A DNA stretch of 64,000 nt, from NCBI RefSeq assembly GCF_004010095.1, contig NZ_RRYD01000009.1, positions 30,115-94,114 on the forward strand, given 5' to 3'. Under the pieces are notes generated by a model that searched no databases, had not been told where the DNA came from, and worked only from the letters and a program-made list of their open reading frames with translations. The position numbers and the translations under genes were made by a program. Numbering within the stretch: the first letter of the stretch is position 1; the number at the start of each line of letters is the position of its first letter. Of this stretch, positions 25,855-33,706 are shown one piece after another. The stretch is from Lacticaseibacillus hulanensis (lineage in GTDB: Bacteria; Bacillota; Bacilli; Lactobacillales; Lactobacillaceae).

Positions 25855-26371
25855 CAATATCCTCCCGATATTTGAATGTTCCTTTGCGTTTCATGTCGGC
25901 CTTGATGAAGCCCTCGATGAAGCGATTAGGTAATGTGTTCCATTGATCAGTTTTAATTAGTGGCTTGACTAATACGGTTCGCACGCCCGCCAGGTGGCCG
26001 GCAATGACGTCGGTCAGCAGTTGATCGCCGACCATGATGCATTCGTCCTTGCGCAGGCCAAGTTGTTTGACTGCACGGTTGATTCCGACCGGCAGCGGCT
26101 TTAAGGCCCGCGCCGTAAACGGCAGGTCCATTGCGCCGACCGCCCGCTGCACACGCTCATGATTATTGTTGGAAACCACCATGACCGTGATGCCCGCATC
26201 GTTCATCCGTTCAAGCCACCGGCGTAATTGCGGTGTGCCATCAGGATTATTCCAGGCAATGAGCGTGTTATCCAAATCGGTGAGCACGGCGGCAATGCCC
26301 CGTTTTTTTAATGTACTTGGTTCAATGTTGTAGATAGCCTTAACCATCCACGTTGGTGTCACTAGTGCCAA
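25847..26371 (-). CDS. yqeG: YqeG-family HAD phosphatase
   Basis: This 174-residue HAD superfamily III phosphatase has motif I LTDLDNTLIAWN, motif II VVSNNNHERV, a Lys region KPLPVGINRAVKQLG and motif III MVGDQLLTDV. The family includes phosphatidylglycerophosphate phosphatases, but the substrate here is not proven. The start is a TTG at 26371, decided by AGGAGG 7 nt upstream and the family N-terminus (LVTPTWMVKAIYNI). It is the first gene of the conserved yqeG-yqeH-yhbY-nadD-yqeK-rsfS operon. Confidence 0.94.
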   Translation of the reverse strand: MALVTPTWMVKAIYNIEPSTLKKRGIAAVLTDLDNTLIAWNNPDGTPQLRRWLERMNDAGITVMVVSNNNHERVQRAVGAMDLPFTARALKPLPVGINRAVKQLGLRKDECIMVGDQLLTDVIAGHLAGVRTVLVKPLIKTDQWNTLPNRFIEGFIKADMKRKGTFKYREDIDD

Positions 26372-26608
26372 ACTGGCACCTCCTAGCGTGTCTTTTATCC
26401 GTACTATTATAGATAATTTGGCCGACAATTACCACCAAATACCATACCTCGCCAAGTATACCATGTTATTGCACATTTCCGGAGTGTTTGCAGAAAATCA
26501 TTAGCCCGCCTCATAAAAATAGTTTTTAAGAAGCACTTTCTTTCACAAGGCCAATGGGGTAACATTAAGTAAACGGTTACAAGATAGCCGAGACTGGGAG
26601 GTACGCCT

Positions 26609-27244
26609 ATGTTTTCCACAATTTTATTTGATATCGATGGCACCATCATCGATACGGAATCTGTCATTGTTTCATCTTTGCAGGAGGCGCTGTCCCAGAC
26701 TACTGGTCGCGAGTATTCACACGACGAGCTGCGTTTCATTCTGGGAATTCCAAGCGCTGAGGCTCTGGCCAAGTTAAACTTGCCTGAGGACCAAACGGCC
26801 GCAGTCAAGAAGCTTTGGCCCGAGATTCTGGCAACGCGCCAGAAGCAAGTGACTGTTTTTGCCACCATGCGTCGCACGCTCGCCCACTTGCAACACCGCG
26901 GAGTGCAGCTCGGTATCATCACGTCCAAGAATAACCGGGAACTTGAAAACGAGTTTACCTGGTTTGGCCTGAACGACTACTTCGACGTCATTGTTACCGC
27001 TGACGCCCACCTGGCGCCAAAGCCGGCACCTGATCCAATCAAGTTTGCGCTGGCCGAACTCGGTGCCGACCCTGAAGACACCATGTACCTCGGGGATTCC
27101 ATCTACGACATGCAAAGTGCCAAGGCGGCCGGCGTCAGTTTTGCCGTTGCCACTTGGGGCGCGTTTGATTTGTCGCGGTTCGAGGACGCAGACTACATGC
27201 TGACGCGGCCGGAAGGATTACTCGACTTGGCGGTTATTCGCTAA
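26609..27244 (+). CDS. HAD-family hydrolase, phosphoglycolate phosphatase/PpaX-like
   Basis: This 211-residue HAD subfamily IA phosphatase has motif I FDIDGTIIDTES, a helical cap (about 15-80), motif II IITSKNN, Lys in KPAPDPIKFAL and motif III MYLGDSIYDMQSAK. Related enzymes remove phosphate from phosphoglycolate, pyrophosphate or sugar phosphates. The substrate is uncertain. The ATG follows GGGAGG at 7 nt. It is transcribed divergently from yqeG and lies 24 nt before the oxidoreductase gene, probably in the same transcript. Confidence 0.9.
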   Translation: MFSTILFDIDGTIIDTESVIVSSLQEALSQTTGREYSHDELRFILGIPSAEALAKLNLPEDQTAAVKKLWPEILATRQKQVTVFATMRRTLAHLQHRGVQLGIITSKNNRELENEFTWFGLNDYFDVIVTADAHLAPKPAPDPIKFALAELGADPEDTMYLGDSIYDMQSAKAAGVSFAVATWGAFDLSRFEDADYMLTRPEGLLDLAVIR

Positions 27245-27268
27245 CCCATTTTTCTAGGAGGCGCAATC

Positions 27269-28225
27269 ATGTTCCGCATTGGCTTTAATGAATTCGGCGG
27301 TCCGGAAGTCTTCACGACAATTCCGGCAGAACTGCCAACACCCAAGGCGAATCAAGTATTGATTAAAGTTGTCGCCTTTGGGATTAATCCGTACGACGTT
27401 CGCTTGCGGCGGGGTGATTACCAGAAGCAGCGGCCCCTGCCCTGGCCGATTGTCCCCGGCACCGAACTTGCCGGAATCATTAGCGCCATTGGCAGTGACG
27501 TGCAGGACTACCAGGTGGGCGATCGGGTCATGAACTACCGGCCGCGCGGTGGATACAGCGAGTACGTGACCGCCAGCACCGCCAAAATCGCAAAGGTCCC
27601 GGAAAACCTGCCGCTGACCGTGGCCGCGGGCACCCCAAACGCGGGGATTGCCGCATTTGGCGTTCTGGAACTGCTGCACGTGGAGCCGGGCAAGACCATC
27701 GTGATTGAGGGCGCTAGTGGCGCGGTCGGGTCTATTCTGATTCAGGCGGCCAAGTACCGCGGGTTGCACGTCATTGCCACGTGTAGCAGCGCCAACCACG
27801 ATTTGGTTCTGCACCTCGGGGCCGATGAGGTCGGATTATACGACCGTGAGAACGTGGCCGCGAAGTTCCCAAGCGTCGGTGACTATGTCGTCAACGCCGT
27901 CAGCAACGGCCAAGACGGCGGGGCCGGTGCCTGGATGCGCAAACCCGCTAGTCAGTACGTCACCTTGACCGAGCCCGAATTTCGGCCGGCTGGTGACGAC
28001 AACTTCCACGTGCTGGGTGACAACGGGCCGACAGATACCGCAGCGGCGTTTAGCTTCCTGAGTGAGCTGCGTACCCGAGCGGAACTCTACATCAACATTG
28101 CCGAAACCCTGCCGTTTTCCGCGCAGGGCGTCACCGAGGCCCACGCCAAGCTTGACCGGCACCACCCTGCTGGCAAGTACATCTGCACCAAAGATCCGAA
28201 TTACTCCAAGCACATTCAACTTTAA
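27269..28225 (+). CDS. Zinc-independent MDR-family oxidoreductase (quinone oxidoreductase-like)
   Basis: This 318-residue NADP-dependent medium-chain reductase has an N-terminal GroES-like domain with GINPYDVRLRRGDY and PGTELAGIISAIG. The Rossmann motif is EGASGAVGSILIQAAKY. The Cys/His ligands for catalytic and structural zinc are missing, which places it with quinone oxidoreductase/zeta-crystallin-type enzymes. The substrate is unknown. The ribosome-binding site AGGAGG is well placed. It ends at a strong terminator. Confidence 0.9.
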   Translation: MFRIGFNEFGGPEVFTTIPAELPTPKANQVLIKVVAFGINPYDVRLRRGDYQKQRPLPWPIVPGTELAGIISAIGSDVQDYQVGDRVMNYRPRGGYSEYVTASTAKIAKVPENLPLTVAAGTPNAGIAAFGVLELLHVEPGKTIVIEGASGAVGSILIQAAKYRGLHVIATCSSANHDLVLHLGADEVGLYDRENVAAKFPSVGDYVVNAVSNGQDGGAGAWMRKPASQYVTLTEPEFRPAGDDNFHVLGDNGPTDTAAAFSFLSELRTRAELYINIAETLPFSAQGVTEAHAKLDRHHPAGKYICTKDPNYSKHIQL

Positions 28226-28274
28226 AAACAGCCACCAGAACTGACGGATAACCCGCAGTTTTGGTGGCTGTTTT
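28224..28274 (+). terminator. Terminator of the HAD-oxidoreductase pair
   Basis: The 19-nt arms 28224-28242 and 28256-28274 pair with one bulge-like mismatch. A T-tract follows. The A-tract on the other side makes it possibly bidirectional for the lipoprotein gene. Confidence 0.88.
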
Positions 28275-28289
28275 CGTTACTAATTGCAT

Positions 28290-28919
28290 TCATTGATACT
28301 CAGTCGCACCGGCCTCCGCGATAATCTGCCCCTTGGCGCCGAATTGGGGGCCGAACTTTAACGCGAACCGGTCGAGGTTGATGCGCCGCTTGCCAATCAC
28401 ATAGAGGTTTGCGGTCGCTGTTTCATTCGGTTCCAGGATTTCTCGTGCATAAATAACTTTGCCAAATGTATCCGAGGTTTCGGCCGTGTACGTGCGGCCC
28501 TGCCCGTCCGTTAGTTCCAGCACCTGCCGGGTCAGATCGATGGCCGCACTGCCCTCATTGGTCAGCCGCAGCTTGATTTCACCCCGAAAATACTCCGCGG
28601 GCCAAGTCTTCACTTGCGGATAACCCGTCTCAACGGGCGTGTACCTGCGCGGATTGTTCTCCACCCTGCTGTTAGTAATCCTCTCCACGGCAATATCCAG
28701 CGTCCCCACGCGCGTCAAGCGCTCAGCACTGGCAACGGCGTCACTGCTATCCTCATCACGTTCTTCCGTTGCGGCTAGGCTCGGGCTAGACGCACTACGC
28801 AGACGCGCGTTTTCCGCCTTCAATGCCGAATTTTCACTGCGCAACTTGGCCGCGCTCGCGTTGCCGCACCCACTGAGCAACGTGCTGGCCAGGAGTAACG
28901 TAATCATCCATGACTTCAC
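28290..28919 (-). CDS. Lipoprotein with coiled coil and DUF4352-like domain
   Basis: This 209-residue predicted lipoprotein has a signal peptide with lipobox LLSGC (Cys18). A short coiled coil (about 24-42) and a Ser/Asp/Glu-rich linker follow. From about residue 70 a beta-sandwich resembles DUF4352/telobox-type extracellular domains (FRGEIKLRLTNEGSAAIDL and ILEPNETATANLYV). It is anchored on the outer face of the membrane and its function is unknown. The start is a GTG at 28919, supported by GGAGGG 7 nt upstream. It is transcribed alone. Confidence 0.78.
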   Translation of the reverse strand: MKSWMITLLLASTLLSGCGNASAAKLRSENSALKAENARLRSASSPSLAATEERDEDSSDAVASAERLTRVGTLDIAVERITNSRVENNPRRYTPVETGYPQVKTWPAEYFRGEIKLRLTNEGSAAIDLTRQVLELTDGQGRTYTAETSDTFGKVIYAREILEPNETATANLYVIGKRRINLDRFALKFGPQFGAKGQIIAEAGATEYQ

Positions 28920-29089
28920 AAGCTATCCCTCCGTTTCACACCCACCTTATTCTCATTTAACATTTTATTTATAAGACACGCATGCATCCTTTTGTATATA
29001 AAAATCTTATCACGGTGCTTAACCCGGCGTAAAGTGACGCCATTAACTGTCATCAGACCGAAACATTTGAAAAAAATTAGTTTTAGGGG

Positions 29090-29118
29090 TTGACGGATTA
29101 ATAATTCGCTAATATGAT
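29090..29118 (+). promoter_or_regulatory. Promoter of the tryptophan leader transcript
   Basis: TTGACG (29090-29095), a 17-bp spacer and TATGAT (29113-29118) lie 32 nt before the leader peptide start. Confidence 0.88.
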
Positions 29119-29150
29119 TAACGCATCACAAATGAGAGGAAGAACCAATT

Positions 29151-29201
29151 ATGACGAACACAATGTTCAACGCAAATCGTTCATGGCAAAGCTGGCGCTA
29201 G
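29151..29201 (+). CDS. Tryptophan leader peptide (16 aa)
   Basis: The short ORF MTNTMFNANRSWQSWR has two Trp codons (29184-29186 and 29193-29195) close to its stop. It is preceded by AGAGGAAG at 8 nt. Leader peptides with clustered codons for the regulated amino acid control transcription attenuation: a ribosome stalled at Trp codons lets an antiterminator form. It sits between a good promoter and a terminator ahead of a gene for a Trp-type ABC binding protein, which matches that logic. Confidence 0.82.
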   Translation: MTNTMFNANRSWQSWR

Positions 29202-29351
29202 TCGGTCGTATTCGCGTTGCGGATGCGATCTGGCAAACAGGTTGTATCCGCGTCGGTTCAATTCCAAGTTAATCCTTGGGTCCGCGCGGTCACACGCGAC
29301 GGACTCGGCATGTCAAGCGGCAAACCGATTCTGGTCGGTTTGCCGCTTTTT
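29202..29351 (+). promoter_or_regulatory. Transcription attenuator region of the trpX-like gene
   Basis: After the leader stop there are two clear hairpins. The first (29219-29232 with 29238-29251) is a continuous 14-bp stem with three G-U pairs on the plus strand, as expected for a plus-strand RNA. The second is a perfect 14-bp stem (29315-29328 with 29335-29348) followed by TTT(T)T, a canonical intrinsic terminator. Between them lies GC-rich sequence that could form alternative pairings. The exact antiterminator pairing was not resolved by eye. Confidence 0.78.
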
Positions 29352-29399
29352 ATTTACGCAGAATCTGTCTAAATACGCATACCATCAAGGAGAAATACC

Positions 29400-30397
29400 A
29401 TGAAAAAAATCATTGCAGCAATTACCGCACTCATCGTCATCGTTGTCGGCGCCATTTTCCTAACCGGCCGCGGCGACAAGCAAGCAGCCACCAAGAAGGC
29501 ACCCACCGTTGGCATTTTGCAATTAATGAGCCACCCCGCCCTTGACCAGATTCACCAGGGCGTAATCCAGGGTTTGAAAGACGGCGGATACAGCGGCAAG
29601 AAAATTAAGATTAAGTTCGCCAACGCTGGCGGCGACCAGAGCAACCTCAAGAGCATGAGTGAGAAGTTCCTCGACGAAGGGGCCAACATGACAGTCGCGA
29701 TTGCCACCCCCGCGGCGCAGGCCCTCGCGACGGCGTCCAAGGGCAAAACGCCCGTGATTCTCGCCGGCATCACCGACCCCGCCGGCAGCGGCCTGGTCAA
29801 GTCCGAACAAAAGCCCGGCAACAACATCACCGGGACTTCAGGTGAGGCCCCACTCGACAAGCACCTGGACGTCATCAAGGCCATCAAGCCCAACGCCAAG
29901 CAGATTGGGATTATCTACAGCCCGAGCGACCACGGTGGTGCTTACAACGCCAAGAAGTTCGCCAAGCTCGCAACGGCAGACGGTGAAAAGGTCAAGCTCT
30001 ACACCATCAGCAACACCAACGACGTCCAGCAGGTTGCCGCCCAGATGGTCTCCGAATGTGACATTGTGTACGCACCGCAAGACAACTTGGTGGCCAGCTC
30101 CATGAAGACGCTCGTTTCCGTTGCCAACAACGCCAAGGTCCCAGTCATCCCCGCAGCAGACACCATGGTGAAGGACGGCGGGCTCGCCGCATACGCATCA
30201 GCCAGTTCGACCTCGGCCGTTACGCCGGTAAGATGGCAGCCAAGGTTCTGAACGGCAAGAAGACGACCAACTACCCCGTTAAGCACGTGCTCAAGGGCAG
30301 TTACGTCATCAACACCAAGGAAGCAAAGACACTCGGCATTCAGCTACCGGCCAACATGGTCAAGAACGCAACGGCGCACCACGAAGTATTCAAGTAG
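29400..30397 (+). pseudogene. Tryptophan-type ABC transporter substrate-binding protein (TrpX-like), frameshifted
   Basis: The gene begins with a signal anchor or lipoprotein-like leader (KKIIAAITALIVIVVGAIFL) and matches the TrpX/YtrX-type (DUF534, ABC_sub_bind) family: TVGILQLMSHPALDQIHQGV, KGKTPVILAGITDPAGSGLV and NNITGTSGEAPLDKHLDVIK. The first frame continues to a stop at 30251. After position about 30195 the family sequence continues in another frame as ISQFDLGRYAGKMAAKVL, to a stop at 30395. One base appears missing in TACGCATC, where TACGGCATC would restore a Y-G-I-S reading. The restored protein would be 332 residues. The permease and ATPase genes that normally follow are absent: the next gene is a convergent peptidase. 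The product, if truncated, lacks its last lobe. Confidence 0.85.
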
Positions 30398-30437
30398 ATC
30401 AGCAGAATTCAGCGCTTTTGACTAACGCGCCGATGCT

Positions 30438-30596
30438 AAACGGAAAAGTGGCGCCAGCGTGAATTTGCGACAGGACATATCTGAATATATGCGCAGAATT
30501 CCTGTAAATGCCTTCACACCGCGGTTTAGAGCAGGTCGCTGCGCCTATTTAAAAATTTGTCCTGTCCCAAATCCGCAGAATCACCACTTTTCCGTT
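30438..30596. repeat. Large imperfect inverted repeat (about 159 bp)
   Basis: Arms of 39 nt (about 30438-30477 and 30558-30596) match at roughly 30 positions. They begin AACGGAAAAGTGG and end GACAGGACA. An inner GCGCAG/CTGCGC pairing (about 30491 and 30538) adds a second stem. No ORF with a ribosome-binding site is inside. It is not homologous in sequence to elements A-D, although the layout (long terminal arms in a 3' intergenic region) is similar. Confidence 0.65.
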
Positions 30597-30755
30597 GCGC
30601 CTTGGCCTAATCGTACAAGTAACCACGCACGCGGCAAAACGTGTGGCGCTGCCAACCGGCACAGCAACTGCCAACAAACTCGCTCACTGAACAACGGCCT
30701 CCACCCGCAAAGCAAGCAGAAGATTGTTTTTTTGGCACACAGTAAAACACAACAC

Positions 30756-30813
30756 AAAAAAGGAAACTCAGCTACGGAGCACCAGTGTGCCTCCGTAGCT
30801 GAGTTTCCTTTTT
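30756..30813. terminator. Bidirectional terminator 3' of the M3 peptidase gene
   Basis: A perfect stem of about 23 bp (AAGGAAACTCAGCTACGGAG and its complement) has A- and T-tracts on either side. It is 50 nt past the peptidase stop. Confidence 0.92.
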
Positions 30814-30862
30814 ACCTATTAAGTGATGCTCAGTTCCGAGCAGCTACGCGATCAGGCCCGGA

Positions 30863-32560
30863 TTACAAAGCACTGTCGTCGACTGCATCCAGTGCGGACT
30901 TGATGGCCGCGAGCGTGTCATCGAGCGCGCCGGGTTCGAACGGCGACTGCAGGTGTCCCGTTTGCAGCAGCTCCAGCAGGCTCTGACTCCCGCCGGCCTT
31001 GGCCATTGCTAGGTAATCCGGCCAAGCGGACTTGTCGTGGTCAACTTCGAATCGCTTCCAGAACTGGTACGCCACGACCTGCGCGATGGTGTAATCGAGG
31101 TAGTAGAACGGCACTTCAAAGATGTGGCCCTGGCGCATCCAGTAAATTCCGCGGTCCAAGTCAGGATTTTCACTGTAATCCTTGTCCGGGTTGTAGCGCA
31201 GCTCGAGTTCCCGCCAGCAGGCCTTGCGTTCGGCCGGCGTCCAGTCAGGGTGCGTGTAGACTTCATGCTGGAAGTGGTCGACCAGAATCCCGTACGGCAA
31301 GAATTCGAGTGCCGACTGCAGGTGCGCGTACTTGTACTTGGCCGTTTGGTCCTTAAAGAAGTTCTGCATCCACGGGTAGGCGATGAATTCCATGCTCATG
31401 GAGAAAATCTCGGCGGCATCATTCGTTGGGAACACCGTTTCGCCGGGCTGAATCCACTTGGCCATCGTCGTCTGGAACGCGTGGCCGGCCTCATGCGTGA
31501 GCACGTCGACATCCCCGCTGGTCCCGTTAAAGTTGGCGAAAATGAACGGTGACTCGATGCTCGGAATGTATTCCGCGTAGCCACCGGACATCTTCCCCGG
31601 CTTTGCCAGCAAGTCGAGCAAGTGGCTGGATACCATGTGGTCAAAGAAGGGCCCGGTTTCCGCGGACATTTCGTGGTACATTTGCCGTGCGGTTTCCACC
31701 AGTTCTTCCGGTGTACCCTCTGGCTTGGCGTTACCCGACTTGAACTGGATGCCCAGGTCGTAGTACTCAAGCTTGTCCAGTCCGAGACGCTTGGCCTGCT
31801 TTGCCCGCTGCGCCAATACCAGCGGCACCACTTTGGTTTCAATTTCGTGGCGATACGTGCTGACCATGGCTTCATCGTAATCAAACCGATCCATGAAGAC
31901 GTAACTCATCTCGGAGTAATCCTTGAACCCCAGCTCGTGGGCCATTTGCGTCCGCACGTGCACCATGTCGTCGTAAATGCGATCAAAGGTGGCCTCATTT
32001 TGTGCAAAGAAGCCCCAGTAGGCCGCATTGGCGTCGCGCCGCGTGTCCCGGTCCTCGTCACTCATCAGTGGGCCGAGTTGCGCGAGCGTGTACGTCTGAT
32101 TGCGGAAGTCCACCTGCGCGTTGGCAATCAGGTCAGAATATTCCGAAATCAGCCGGTTGTCTTCCTGCTGCAGCGGAATAATATTGGTATCCTTGACGCG
32201 CAGTTCATCCTTGGTCATGTCAATCAAGGTGTGGGGATAAATCTTGGCCAATTCATCCTGGAACGGGCTGGCAACCACCGCTTTTTGGTATTCCGTCAGC
32301 GCATCGCTAAACTGCGGGCCGTATTCATCCCAAAAATCGGACTCGCCCTTGTAAAACGTGTCGTTAGTGTCGATGCTGTACCGGATGCTGGCGACGTATT
32401 CCTGCGAATTCACGTCATTCACCAGCGCCACCAGCTCAGTGGCCGCGACCTGCGCGACCAACCCGTTAGTGGCGTTCTTGAGCTGCTCACTTAACTTGTG
32501 CACCTTGTCCTTGAACTCGGCCAAATTCGGCCGCACATACTCAACTTTATTAAAATCCAT
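30863..32560 (-). CDS. M3-family oligoendopeptidase
   Basis: This 565-residue zinc metallopeptidase has HEAGH at about residues 356-360 in VDVLTHEAGHAFQ, and the second Glu ligand downstream in AAEIFSMSMEFIAYPW. It is mainly helical, as expected for the thimet/PepF class, and cytoplasmic (no signal). Such enzymes cleave oligopeptides imported by lactic acid bacteria. Length (565) fits the M3B oligoendopeptidase group, slightly shorter than PepF (about 600). The ATG at 32560 is 5-9 nt after GGAGGG. It is transcribed alone. Confidence 0.93.
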   Translation of the reverse strand: MDFNKVEYVRPNLAEFKDKVHKLSEQLKNATNGLVAQVAATELVALVNDVNSQEYVASIRYSIDTNDTFYKGESDFWDEYGPQFSDALTEYQKAVVASPFQDELAKIYPHTLIDMTKDELRVKDTNIIPLQQEDNRLISEYSDLIANAQVDFRNQTYTLAQLGPLMSDEDRDTRRDANAAYWGFFAQNEATFDRIYDDMVHVRTQMAHELGFKDYSEMSYVFMDRFDYDEAMVSTYRHEIETKVVPLVLAQRAKQAKRLGLDKLEYYDLGIQFKSGNAKPEGTPEELVETARQMYHEMSAETGPFFDHMVSSHLLDLLAKPGKMSGGYAEYIPSIESPFIFANFNGTSGDVDVLTHEAGHAFQTTMAKWIQPGETVFPTNDAAEIFSMSMEFIAYPWMQNFFKDQTAKYKYAHLQSALEFLPYGILVDHFQHEVYTHPDWTPAERKACWRELELRYNPDKDYSENPDLDRGIYWMRQGHIFEVPFYYLDYTIAQVVAYQFWKRFEVDHDKSAWPDYLAMAKAGGSQSLLELLQTGHLQSPFEPGALDDTLAAIKSALDAVDDSAL

Positions 32561-32696
32561 CGTGCCCTCCAACTCCGTCACGTGGGTCAATGAACCCGGG
32601 CGACGGCTACTTTATTTAATCTTGCTATTTGAATTATGGGCTAAAAACGGGCCGATTGCCATGGTTTACCCATCCAATCGACCCGATTTATCATCT

Positions 32697-33527
32697 TTAA
32701 TTGTCCAACCCTGATTCATCGACCTTCATGTTCCGGTCAATCTTGCTGCTGCCGTCCGTGTAGTTAAACTGGTAACCCGGCTGCACGTTGAAAATATAAA
32801 CGTTGAAGTTCAGGCTGCCGTCCGTACTGAGCGCCTGCAGCCAGTAGCCGCGGGGCATCAGCTCATCGCCGCGAAAAACCGTGGTGACCTGGTAAATGAC
32901 CTGCTTGCCGTCTTCCAGACTCTGGCGGACCTTGCCCTCATATATCTGCATCAGAATCTGGTTGGAATACGCGGATTGCGTGCCGAGGTTCTTCGGGTTA
33001 TCCGATGACCCCTCCGCCCCGGCACTGTACTGGCCGGACGCGTTGATGTTAAAGGTCAGGGTGTAGGCAATCAGGTGCCCGCGGTTATAGATGTCCGTGC
33101 TGCCGCGATTGTAATGCCACCCAGTCGGTGTCCACTCCTGGCTGGGCCGGCCCGCACTGTGCCCCAGGTTACGCCGAGACAGATAAGCGGTATCCGTCGT
33201 CGTGCGGTTCAGCCGGTCCAGATTGCCAAAGTCGATGTGCTCCGACTTCCACGCCGCCGAGTTCAATGTGCTCTTGCCGCCGTTCACCGGAACTACCGGT
33301 TTATCCCCCGACGCAAAATCGAGTTTGGCCAGCTTCGTGTACGCATCACTATCGAGCTTGTTGTCGCTGCTGGTCCGGGCGGTAATGGCCACATTGTCGC
33401 TGCCCGCACCAATCAATTGGTTCAGGTAACCGCCACGATAAAGCCACAGTCCCGCCGCCAAAATAATGGCGAGGACGCCACTGATCTGCCCCGTTTTGCC
33501 TGACTTACGCCGCCGCTTCTTTGCCAT
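32697..33527 (-). CDS. Membrane-anchored DNA/RNA non-specific endonuclease (EndA-like)
   Basis: This 276-residue protein has a very basic N-terminus (AKKRRRKSGK) and one transmembrane helix (about 14-32), followed by an extracellular nuclease domain. The DRGH-like active-site motif is NRGHLIAYTLTF (His151 as general base), with metal-binding Asn downstream (NPKNLGTQSAYSNQ). It resembles DNA-entry nuclease EndA of streptococci, which degrades one DNA strand during uptake. In lactobacilli the role may be DNA uptake or nutrient scavenging. No competence genes are adjacent. Confidence 0.88.
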   Translation of the reverse strand: MAKKRRRKSGKTGQISGVLAIILAAGLWLYRGGYLNQLIGAGSDNVAITARTSSDNKLDSDAYTKLAKLDFASGDKPVVPVNGGKSTLNSAAWKSEHIDFGNLDRLNRTTTDTAYLSRRNLGHSAGRPSQEWTPTGWHYNRGSTDIYNRGHLIAYTLTFNINASGQYSAGAEGSSDNPKNLGTQSAYSNQILMQIYEGKVRQSLEDGKQVIYQVTTVFRGDELMPRGYWLQALSTDGSLNFNVYIFNVQPGYQFNYTDGSSKIDRNMKVDESGLDN

Positions 33528-33706
33528 ATCTGCCTCCTGGATAACTGCAATGCCTGACTATGCTGCCATTTTACCTTAATGCCCGAATGCAAACCAGTGT
33601 TCGCTGATAAAAATTGCCGCCGATTACTTAATTATCGACTTAGCCCAAAATCTGCGGGTATGCTACAATTCTTGCATTGTGTATTTCGTCAATCGGGGGA
33701 GGAACC

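Larger units (their letters stand above)
30398..30862. other. Intergenic region with inverted-repeat element and terminator
   Basis: This 465-bp non-coding gap is downstream of the trpX-like pseudogene. It holds the long inverted repeat at 30438-30596 and the strong terminator at 30756-30813. I see no gene in the rest. Confidence 0.6.

Noticed and set aside
26407..26928. 173-codon minus-strand ORF overlapping the HAD gene and yqeG start
   Set aside because: It overlaps a clear HAD phosphatase on plus and has no motif or ribosome-binding site.
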